A DNA stretch of 64,000 bases, taken from assembly GCA_009928785.1 (NCBI GenBank), contig SABY01000007.1, positions 1-64,000 of the forward strand, in the 5' to 3' direction. The DNA comes from Clostridia bacterium (GTDB lineage: Bacteria > Bacteroidota > Bacteroidia > Bacteroidales > 4484-276). A program made the translations under genes and the position numbers. The notes beneath the pieces are model-generated. The model was not told the origin of the DNA. It searched no databases and was given only the letters and a program-made list of their open reading frames with translations. This document shows positions 19,948-28,276 of this stretch, piece after piece; the first letter of the stretch is position 1; every line of letters starts with the position of its first letter.

Positions 19948-21591
19948 ATGAAAAAACTAGTACTTTTCGCTTTCTCAATCTTCCTTTTTGGAGGACTGAT
20001 GGCACAAACTCCGCTCACCATGGAACCTGCAAATGCAACGGCCTGGGATGAAGTTACGCTATATCTGGATGTTTCCTTGAGTTGTCCTGATTCAGCTTTA
20101 TTGATGGCAGATTCAGTAATGATGCACTCAGGCCTTACGATTGATGATGCTGGTTGGCAAAACACTATTGAATTTAATGCTATGGGTGCTAATGGCCAGC
20201 AACCCAAATTGGTCAAAATGGCAAGTATGTCGCCTGCCATTTCTATTTCGCCTGCCGGCGCCGGAGCCTGGGACGAAATAACTCTTACTGTTAATACCAA
20301 CCTCTCATGCCCTGAAGGAGCACTTCTGGCTGCCGAAAATGTAATGATGCACTCGGGTGTTACACTTGATGGTGCTGGTTGGTCCAACACTGTAGCCTAC
20401 GATGGTATGGGTGCCAATGGACAATCTACGGCCCTCACCAGCAATGGCGATGGCACGTGGAGCATCACATTTGTTCCTGCCGCATTTTATGGCCTTGAAG
20501 AAGGTGCCGATGTAACCGGAATCAATGCTGTTTTTAATGGCGGTGACTGGACTATGGGTGAAGCAAAAGCATATGACGGAAATGGAAATTGCACTGATTT
20601 TTATGTTCCTTTCGGCGAAAATCACATTTGGACAATTACCTATGTTCCTGCCGAATTTTATGGTATTGAGGAAGGAACCAATGCTCAGGGCATCAACCTT
20701 GTTTTTAATGGTGGCGATTGGTCTGCTGGTGAAGCCAAAGACTTTAATGAAACTGGCGCCTGCACTGATTTTTATCTTCCCTTCACAGCTCCGTCAGATG
20801 AAATAATGATTGCCGACTTCGAAGATGGAACCGCAGGCCCGCTCACTTTGCACGTGATGGGCAACGGCGAGTGGGACAATGGCGAACTTCACGAGGTTTC
20901 AGAAACTTTCGAAGTTATCGACAACCCCGATCCAAGTGGCCTCAACTGGTCGTCGAAAGTGATGAAATTCAACCGTCGCGGTTTGGATGAAGGTGGCCAG
21001 CCCTGGGGTGGCTTCTGGGCCAACGTAGATCCAGCAGTGGATGTTACCACTCATAAGTACGTACACGTTATGGTTTGGAAACCACGCATAAGTCCTGTAA
21101 GATTTAAACTCGAAGGTGGCCCCTCCGGAACCCTCGAAATGGTTAGCAGCAACGAACAAACTGAAGTTAATATGTGGGTGGATATGGTTTTTAAATTCGA
21201 CACCATGACGGGCGCTTATCCTGTTGTTGCCTTCATGCCCGACTTTGAAGATCCCTTCACAGCTCCTGAGCTTCAGGTGATCTATTTCGACAATATCCGT
21301 GTGAACAGCGATCCTAATCCGGCCGATAATACTTCCATTTTCAATCCAACTACCAACGCATCTTTGGCAGTATATCCCAACCCGGTTACCAGTTCATTGT
21401 TTATCGATCTCAACAACGACGCACAAAGCATTGGTATCTACAATTTGCTCGGACAACAACAGGCTACCTTTAGCAATGTCAACGCCGGCACTTTCAGCTT
21501 CTCCACTTCCGATTTGCCCAAAGGCATCTACATGGTGGTAATGCGCGACAAGAACAACAAGCAATACACAGCAAAATTTGTCAAAGAATAG
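19948..21591 (+). CDS. T9SS-sorted secreted protein with duplicated domains, possible carbohydrate-binding
   Basis: Signal peptide MKKLVLFAFSIFLFGGLMAQ from ATG 19948; two internally repeated modules; C-terminal LAVYPNPVTSSLFIDL...GIYMVVMRDKNNKQYTAKFVKE. Confidence 0.8.
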   Translation: MKKLVLFAFSIFLFGGLMAQTPLTMEPANATAWDEVTLYLDVSLSCPDSALLMADSVMMHSGLTIDDAGWQNTIEFNAMGANGQQPKLVKMASMSPAISISPAGAGAWDEITLTVNTNLSCPEGALLAAENVMMHSGVTLDGAGWSNTVAYDGMGANGQSTALTSNGDGTWSITFVPAAFYGLEEGADVTGINAVFNGGDWTMGEAKAYDGNGNCTDFYVPFGENHIWTITYVPAEFYGIEEGTNAQGINLVFNGGDWSAGEAKDFNETGACTDFYLPFTAPSDEIMIADFEDGTAGPLTLHVMGNGEWDNGELHEVSETFEVIDNPDPSGLNWSSKVMKFNRRGLDEGGQPWGGFWANVDPAVDVTTHKYVHVMVWKPRISPVRFKLEGGPSGTLEMVSSNEQTEVNMWVDMVFKFDTMTGAYPVVAFMPDFEDPFTAPELQVIYFDNIRVNSDPNPADNTSIFNPTTNASLAVYPNPVTSSLFIDLNNDAQSIGIYNLLGQQQATFSNVNAGTFSFSTSDLPKGIYMVVMRDKNNKQYTAKFVKE

Positions 21592-21634
21592 TCTTTGACG
21601 TTTTTTTCATTTTACATTTTTTTTAAATTTGACT

Positions 21635-21668
21635 GACTGCCTCTCATTCGGGAGGCAGTTTTTTTTTC
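21635..21668 (+). terminator. Rho-independent terminator
   Basis: ACTGCCTC-TCATTCG-GGAGGCAGT followed by a T run. Confidence 0.8.
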
Positions 21669-21850
21669 GGACGTCCTGATAACGCCAAAAATCATTCATG
21701 GTGTGATTCTAAAAATGTTCAATTAGCTGTGGCTAAATTGTTACCCCTTCGGGGGGAGTAATTATTTTGGAACCTGATTGCTAAAATCATATCACCCCTT
21801 CGTGGGTTCACATTTGTGGTTTTATTTCAAGATTTCCTTCGGAAGCGGTA

Positions 21851-21905
21851 GCTGAGCTGGTTGTGCTGGTTGAGGTGGTCGAACTTGTCGAAACCAGCTC
21901 AGGCC
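21851..21905. repeat. Intergenic palindromic repeat
   Basis: GCTGAGCTGGTT ... AACCAGCTCAGG inverted arms around TGAGGTGGTCGAACTTGTCGA. Confidence 0.5.
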
Positions 21906-22075
21906 TTATGTACGATTTGATCCCGCATGTACGGAATTCAAGATTCAAAAGAAATTGTTCGAAAAAACATCCGCTTTCCTGGCTGCCCCTAGCTACTAAT
22001 TACTATTTCCTACCTACTTTCTTCACCCTACCACCCTCTCACAATGCACCACTACCGCTTTGCGCCCTGCGCTTT

Positions 22076-24487
22076 TCATCTCACCACCACCTTTTCTACA
22101 CCAAAACCATTTTCCGTTTTTAAATGCAAAAGATAAACTCCTGAAGGAATTCCTCTGACGTCGATTTGGAGAGATTGTTTCCCCTGCAACAGTTTGCCGG
22201 CAGCATTTGGTTTAAAGATTTGCTGGCCAGTCAGGCTGTGCATTTCAACGATGACCTGTTGCGGTTTATCCAGCGTAAAACCTATTGTCAGATAATCCGC
22301 TGCGGGAACGGGTGAGCAGGAGAGCGTTATTGCGCCTGAACCTGGTTCGAAGATGGATTGCGGGTCATACACAAAGCCGATGGCATCGAGTGCAGGCTGA
22401 ATTTCGGGATTGGCCATAAAATTATTCCACAGAAGTTGGGAGCGGTGGTTCTCAATCATGTCGATGATAGGCCCCTGGTCGATGGCCAGGTAAGAAGTGG
22501 CATACCAATCGGCTTCGGGATTGAAGGCGTCGGCAAAGCCCATGTTGCCCCAGATTTTGCCGCCCAGCGTGCGATAAAAATGTTTGAGTGCAGCCATAGA
22601 TTCGTCGGGCGTGTAGGGCATCGACGACAAAGCTGCTGTTGGTGTAATGGTTCCATTGTCGCGTGTGCCAACAGGCTCGTGGGCCATGTAGCCCCACGGG
22701 TCGTCGCTGGCAGTAAGCCCCCACGACACTGTCGAATAGCCTTCAAAGTTGTTTGGATTGGCGATACAATATGCCCGGTTTATTAATGTGTGGTTGCGGT
22801 TGTTGAGGAAATAATTGGCGTAAGCATCCTTCTTGTTGCGCGGATCGAAGCCCAGATAGGAATAATGGGCAAAAAATAGCGGGCCGCCGTAATCCCATCC
22901 AACCCATAATTTATATCCATAAAACGAATCTCCATTAATATAATAAGGTGACGATGCCCAGCCGTCGTGCCATAGCGAGGCCGGCACGCCATGCGTTGGC
23001 GAGGCTATGGCCAGTAAGTAAACGATGGCAGCTTCGTTGGGGCCACGCACCTGCATATTCATTGCCCACTGGTGGTTGGGCGACCAGTGCCAGTAGAGGA
23101 AAATCCCGTCGTTGCGGCGGTACCAATCCCATTCTACCGTTTCCCACAGTTGCGTAATGCGTTCGGCTATGGATTGCTCATCAGTATTGGTCTGTTTAAA
23201 ATATTGCCGCGCTGCCAGCAGTCCCTGCACCAGAAAAGCCGTCTCCACCAGATCGCCGCCATTGTCGAGGTCGCTGAAAGGAATCACCTGTCCCGTGCTG
23301 CCATTTAGCCAGTGTGGCCAAACTCCGTGAAAGCGATCGGCATTTTCGAGGAAAGTCAGAATTTTTTTCATGCGGGCAACTCCCTGACCGCGTGTGATAA
23401 ACTGGCGCTCTATCCCCACCATCAGTGCCATGATGCCAAAGCCGCTGCCACCGCTGGTCACCACATCGCCTGAGGTATTGCGCTCGCGCGCCATCCCCGA
23501 TGCCGGATGGGCAAAATCCCAGAAGTAACGGAACGTTGCCTCCTGCACCATCTCCATAAGCTGCTCATCATCCATATCGTAGGTGCTCGTTTGCACAATT
23601 TCCGAAAAAGGGGAGGATTCGTTGGCGTCGTTCAGTGCGGTAATTTTATATTGCAGCCCCAGGTTGGTACCCAAAGCTCTTACAAAATCAGTATAGGATG
23701 TATCGGTTTTGCCCAGGGTAGCTCGTTTATAGAAGGTGGCGCCATTGTCGGTGGAGAGATAAATTTCGTAACCGTTCAGATTACTCTCAGCGTTGGGCTG
23801 CCAGGTGAGATACGCATGGCTGTCGTATCCTTTGGTCGCCAGTCCCTGTGGAGCCGCAACGGGTGGCGAAGTACCGTCGCCCTTAAAGATGCGCATATCA
23901 TCCACAAACAAAGTGTGGCTTTGGCCGTCAGCAGATAGTTGTGCAAAGCCAATGGTTTTGATGGCTTCAAAATTTACTCCCGACGAAGCAAAGAACAGCT
24001 CCATTGGAATGGTGATTCTTGTCCATTCGTGTGGCGACAAATTGTCGCTATAGTCGCTGATGGCAACTTTTACTGTTTGCTGATTGTCGGCATCTTCCAT
24101 AAAAATTGCCGGCAGGTTTTCATTATCGAAAACTACAGGGCTGCGCAGAAAGAAGAGCAGCGTATCGGCGTCAGCCACATTTCTTGCCGCCCAATTGATG
24201 CCCGCAGCGATGGCCTGCCAGTTGCCGCCGGCATTGGAACGCCACGAAAGCAGCAGCGAATTGACACCCTGTTGCGCCGGCACATCATTTTCCACCGGAA
24301 ACCGATGCTCGTCGGCGCCGGCAACTTCCAGTGTGCTGGGCGCATTTACCCAGAGCCAGCTAAAGTCGTAAAACGCCTCATCAGGGCTGTCCTGAAAATA
24401 AAACCAGGTCTGGGCTTCTGCTTTGCCCAGACCTGTGGTTATTATCATTATTAAAAGAAATACAATTTTATTTTTTAAAATTTTCAT
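22076..24487 (-). CDS. GH144-like (glucoamylase-fold, PF10091-type) secreted protein with T9SS sorting domain
   Basis: TFRYFWDFAHPASGMARERNT, GSGFGIMALMVGIERQFITR, NFEGYSTVSWGLTASDDPWGY; C-terminal SPVPAADYLTIGFTL...GVEKVVVR. Likely start ATG at 24487. Confidence 0.85.
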   Translation of the reverse strand: MKILKNKIVFLLIMIITTGLGKAEAQTWFYFQDSPDEAFYDFSWLWVNAPSTLEVAGADEHRFPVENDVPAQQGVNSLLLSWRSNAGGNWQAIAAGINWAARNVADADTLLFFLRSPVVFDNENLPAIFMEDADNQQTVKVAISDYSDNLSPHEWTRITIPMELFFASSGVNFEAIKTIGFAQLSADGQSHTLFVDDMRIFKGDGTSPPVAAPQGLATKGYDSHAYLTWQPNAESNLNGYEIYLSTDNGATFYKRATLGKTDTSYTDFVRALGTNLGLQYKITALNDANESSPFSEIVQTSTYDMDDEQLMEMVQEATFRYFWDFAHPASGMARERNTSGDVVTSGGSGFGIMALMVGIERQFITRGQGVARMKKILTFLENADRFHGVWPHWLNGSTGQVIPFSDLDNGGDLVETAFLVQGLLAARQYFKQTNTDEQSIAERITQLWETVEWDWYRRNDGIFLYWHWSPNHQWAMNMQVRGPNEAAIVYLLAIASPTHGVPASLWHDGWASSPYYINGDSFYGYKLWVGWDYGGPLFFAHYSYLGFDPRNKKDAYANYFLNNRNHTLINRAYCIANPNNFEGYSTVSWGLTASDDPWGYMAHEPVGTRDNGTITPTAALSSMPYTPDESMAALKHFYRTLGGKIWGNMGFADAFNPEADWYATSYLAIDQGPIIDMIENHRSQLLWNNFMANPEIQPALDAIGFVYDPQSIFEPGSGAITLSCSPVPAADYLTIGFTLDKPQQVIVEMHSLTGQQIFKPNAAGKLLQGKQSLQIDVRGIPSGVYLLHLKTENGFGVEKVVVR

Positions 24488-24504
24488 GATAAATGATTTT
24501 AAAA

Positions 24505-26733
24505 TCACGGTGAATAGCTGAAACGCACAGATTGCGTAGTGCCTGAATCCGTTCCTACAAAAACATCAAACTCGCCCGGCTCAGCAGCCCATTGCATGTC
24601 GCGGGTGAGGAATTCGAGCGTTGCAGGAGTTATTTCAAAAGTAACAACAGACTGCGCGCCGGGTTCAAGGTAAATTTTGCGGAAATCTTTTAGCTCTTTC
24701 ACCGGCCGCGTGACACTACCCACCAAATCGCGCAAATAAAGTTGCACCACCTCCTGACCCGCCATCTTGCCCGTATTAGTCACCTGCACCGATACTTCAA
24801 TCTTTTGGTTGGCTTTGAGCACTGGCGACGAAATTTTAAGATTATCGTATTGAAAAGTTGTATAGCTAAGTCCGTAGCCAAAAGGATAGAGCGGCGTATT
24901 AGCAACATCGAGATATTTGCTGGTATATTTATCCGACGACATAGGACGGCCTGTATTTTTATTATTATAAAATATCGGCACCTGCCCCAGGTTGCGCGGG
25001 AAGGTTACGGTGAGTTTTCCCGATGGATTGTAGTCGCCAAAGAGCACGTCGGCCACAGCATGTCCGGCTTGCGTGCCTGGAAACCAGGCTTCCAAAATTG
25101 CCGGCACATGGGTGTCGAGCCACGAGAGGTCGAGCGGGCGGCCGTTGATCAGCACCACCACCACTGGTTTTCCCGTTGCGATAAGCGCTTCGGCCAACTC
25201 CTGCTGCACACCCGGCAAGGTGATTTCTGAGCGGCTGGCAGCTTCCCCCGACATTTCCTTTGTCTCGCCTATTACCAAAACCACAGCATCGGAGCGACTG
25301 GCCAAAGTAACCGCTTCGTCAAATCCTGAGCGGTCGTCGCCATCCACTTCACAGCCTTGTGCATATATTACCCGTTGTTTTGGTAGTTTTTCTTTGATAC
25401 CTTCCAGCACCGTCACACTTTTATTAAAATCGCCAGCCGCCGACCAGGCGCCAATCATATCCTTTTTACTGTCGGCCAATGGCCCGATTACAGCAATGGT
25501 GCCTGTTTGTTTGGATAAAGGCAATAGCTGGTTTTGATTTTTGAGCAACACCATGCTTTCGGCGGTAAACTCCCGCGCAAATGCCAGATGCTCCGGATGG
25601 TAAATCAGCGTGTCCTGTCGTTGCTTGTCGCAATATTTATATGGATCATCAAATAACCCCAGCAGCATTTTGATACGCAAAATGCGCCTGACGGCATCAT
25701 CGATATCCGAAACATCCACTTTTCCTTCTTTGACCGATTGCGCCAGGTAATCAATGAAAATACCGCTTTGCATGTCCATATCCACTCCGGCATTTACAGC
25801 CAGTTCGCCGGCCTCTTTGTTGTTGGCCACGATTCCGTGAGGAACCATCTCGGCGATGGAAGTGTAATCGGTTACAACGAAGCCATCAAAATCCCACTCC
25901 TTTTTCAGGATTTCGCGCAACAGATATTCGTTGCCGGTAGCAGGAATTCCGTCCACTTCGTTGAAGCTGGTCATAAAGGTTCCTACTCCGGCCTCAACAC
26001 ACGCCTTGAACGGTGGCAGGTAAGTTTCGCGCAATACCCTGTCCGACATATCCACGGTATTGTAGTCGCGGCCGGCAATAGCGGCACCATATGCGGCGTA
26101 ATGTTTTGCGCAAGCTACCATTGTGTTATCAGCGGCGAGGTTATCACCCTGGAAACCTTTGACGCGTGCTACTGCAATGCGGCTGGTGAGGTAGGTGTCT
26201 TCGCCGGAGCCTTCCATAATGCGACCCCAACGTGGATCGCGGGCAATGTCCACCATTGGCGTGAAGGTCCAGTTGAGGCCTTCGGCAGTGGCTTCGATGG
26301 CGGCGATGCGCTCAGAATGTTCGATGGCTTCCATATTCCAGGTGGCGGCTTGTGCCAATGGCATGGGAAAGATGGTGCGGTGGCCATGAATTACGTCGTA
26401 ACCAAACATCAGCGGTATTTTCATGCGCGTTTTCTCTACGGCGATGCTTTGTAAATCCCTGACGTAATCCACACTATAAGCATTAAAGATAGCGCCCACT
26501 TTTCCGGCTTCGATATCTTTGCGGTAGCCGCTCCGGATGGTCGGCCCGGTCACGTCCCAATCGCTGGTGTAAAGCGTCATTTGCCCAATCTTTTCTTCCA
26601 GCGTCATTTGTTGTAGTAGTGCATCTATCTTGCTTTCGATAGCCGAATTGTCGTCGGAGATTTTTTGCGCACTGACCTTGCTGAAAAGGGTTATGGATAG
26701 GACGAGGATTATTAATAAAATCTTCTTGTTCAT
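24505..26733 (-). CDS. bglX-like: Glycoside hydrolase family 3 beta-glucosidase
   Basis: Signal peptide; GYDVIHGHRTIFPMPLAQAATWN, FDGFVVTDYTSIAEMV nucleophile region, PFGYGLSYTTF. Confidence 0.93.
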   Translation of the reverse strand: MNKKILLIILVLSITLFSKVSAQKISDDNSAIESKIDALLQQMTLEEKIGQMTLYTSDWDVTGPTIRSGYRKDIEAGKVGAIFNAYSVDYVRDLQSIAVEKTRMKIPLMFGYDVIHGHRTIFPMPLAQAATWNMEAIEHSERIAAIEATAEGLNWTFTPMVDIARDPRWGRIMEGSGEDTYLTSRIAVARVKGFQGDNLAADNTMVACAKHYAAYGAAIAGRDYNTVDMSDRVLRETYLPPFKACVEAGVGTFMTSFNEVDGIPATGNEYLLREILKKEWDFDGFVVTDYTSIAEMVPHGIVANNKEAGELAVNAGVDMDMQSGIFIDYLAQSVKEGKVDVSDIDDAVRRILRIKMLLGLFDDPYKYCDKQRQDTLIYHPEHLAFAREFTAESMVLLKNQNQLLPLSKQTGTIAVIGPLADSKKDMIGAWSAAGDFNKSVTVLEGIKEKLPKQRVIYAQGCEVDGDDRSGFDEAVTLASRSDAVVLVIGETKEMSGEAASRSEITLPGVQQELAEALIATGKPVVVVLINGRPLDLSWLDTHVPAILEAWFPGTQAGHAVADVLFGDYNPSGKLTVTFPRNLGQVPIFYNNKNTGRPMSSDKYTSKYLDVANTPLYPFGYGLSYTTFQYDNLKISSPVLKANQKIEVSVQVTNTGKMAGQEVVQLYLRDLVGSVTRPVKELKDFRKIYLEPGAQSVVTFEITPATLEFLTRDMQWAAEPGEFDVFVGTDSGTTQSVRFSYSP

Positions 26734-26748
26734 GGTGAAAAAATTTCT

Positions 26749-28263
26749 TTAGTATCCCGGATTTTGGGTAAGTTTTCCGCCGCTGGCGTAAATTTCGCTT
26801 TGCGGAATTGGGAAGACTTCATTTTTACCATCTATAAAATTTTTACCATGCGCTCTCATCACTTCGCCTGCTCTGCCTTGTCGCACCAGGTCGAAGAAGC
26901 GGTCGAATTCCATCGCCAGCTCATGGCGGCGTTCCTTCCATATTGCCAGGCGAAGGCCATCCTGCCCGGAGGCCGGCGAATCACCAAGGCCGGCACGGTA
27001 ACGAACTTCGTTGAGTGAGGAGATGGCTTTGCCTGTATTGCCAAGCTCGTTGGCGGCTTCGGCATTGATGAGGTAAATTTCGCCCATGCGCAGGAGGCGT
27101 ACATTCTTGTTGGTGCGGTCGTCGTTGCCGGTCCAGCTTTCTTCATATTTACTTACGTAAGATTTGTAATTATAACGTGGATTGGCAGCGGTATCAATGA
27201 TTACGTTGTCGAAAAGTGTATCACCAATAACCATGATGGTAGCTTTACGGCGAAGATCGCCCGGCTCGTAGCTATCCAAAAGGTCTTGCGACGGCGTATT
27301 AAATCCCCATCCCGTGAAGGCAGTGGTGTCGCGACCATTGTTGCCTACAAAAGAAAATTCTCCGCCACGAATGCCCTGTGGCGAGCAAAATTGCTGCACA
27401 GCGGCTATCGGGAGACCTGCACGCGCCTGAATTTCAAAAAGCGACTCTATGCTGTTCTCGCCCACTTCGCGCCATATGGTGGCATAGTCGGGCACCAGGC
27501 CATAGTTTCCGACCTCGCCATTGATAATTTGGTTGGTGAGATCGAAAGCTTGTTGCCATTTCTTTTGGTACATATTAACCTTTGCCAGCAGTGCGGTGGC
27601 AGCTCCTTTGGTGGCGCGTCCCAATTCCGAAGCAGGATATTCCATCGGAAGCACGGCTGTGGCTTCATTAAGCGTTTGCTCGATAAAAGCATAAACCTCA
27701 CCCACCGGCACCCGCGTGTTGGCTTTGTTGAGATCGGCAGGATTGTCAGAATCGACGACCTTATCCAACAGCGGCACGTCGCCAAAGGTGCGCGCCAGGT
27801 TGAAATAATAATACGCGCGCAGAAATTTGGCTTCAGCCATCAGCCTGTTTTTTAAATCCTGAGGGATGTCGAATTTGGGAACATTGGCCAGCGCCTGGTT
27901 ACAATTGGAAATGCCCTGGAAGTTGCCTTTCCACACTTCCGTTACCGAGATGGTGGTTGGTGTGTAGGTGAGCGCGTCCATTTGGTCTTTGTCGGCGCCC
28001 AGATCGCCGGGATCGCTGCCTTTGTCGGCATTGTCGGAGGTGATGCTGGCCACGCCCATCCACGAAAAAGCACTTTGCTCCCAGGTGAGCAGGTTGGCGT
28101 AGCAGGCATTCACAAAACGTGTGGCATTGGCGGGATCGGCAAAAGTAGAGTCGGATGTAACAAGCTGGTTTTCCGGCGCGGGGTCGAGCCAATCTTTGTC
28201 GCAGGCAACCATAGCCACAGAAGTTGCCAAAACTACGATGATGAAACGAATATATTTTTTCAT
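26749..28263 (-). CDS. susD-like: RagB/SusD family nutrient uptake outer membrane protein
   Basis: Lipobox SVAMVACDKDWLDPAPENQ; FPIPQSEIYASGGKLTQNPGY C-terminus. Confidence 0.93.
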   Translation of the reverse strand: MKKYIRFIIVVLATSVAMVACDKDWLDPAPENQLVTSDSTFADPANATRFVNACYANLLTWEQSAFSWMGVASITSDNADKGSDPGDLGADKDQMDALTYTPTTISVTEVWKGNFQGISNCNQALANVPKFDIPQDLKNRLMAEAKFLRAYYYFNLARTFGDVPLLDKVVDSDNPADLNKANTRVPVGEVYAFIEQTLNEATAVLPMEYPASELGRATKGAATALLAKVNMYQKKWQQAFDLTNQIINGEVGNYGLVPDYATIWREVGENSIESLFEIQARAGLPIAAVQQFCSPQGIRGGEFSFVGNNGRDTTAFTGWGFNTPSQDLLDSYEPGDLRRKATIMVIGDTLFDNVIIDTAANPRYNYKSYVSKYEESWTGNDDRTNKNVRLLRMGEIYLINAEAANELGNTGKAISSLNEVRYRAGLGDSPASGQDGLRLAIWKERRHELAMEFDRFFDLVRQGRAGEVMRAHGKNFIDGKNEVFPIPQSEIYASGGKLTQNPGY

Positions 28264-28276
28264 AATATTTTAAAAT

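Noticed and set aside
25738-26454. 238-aa plus-strand ORF antisense to GH3
   Set aside because: Shadow ORF of a high-confidence GH3 gene.
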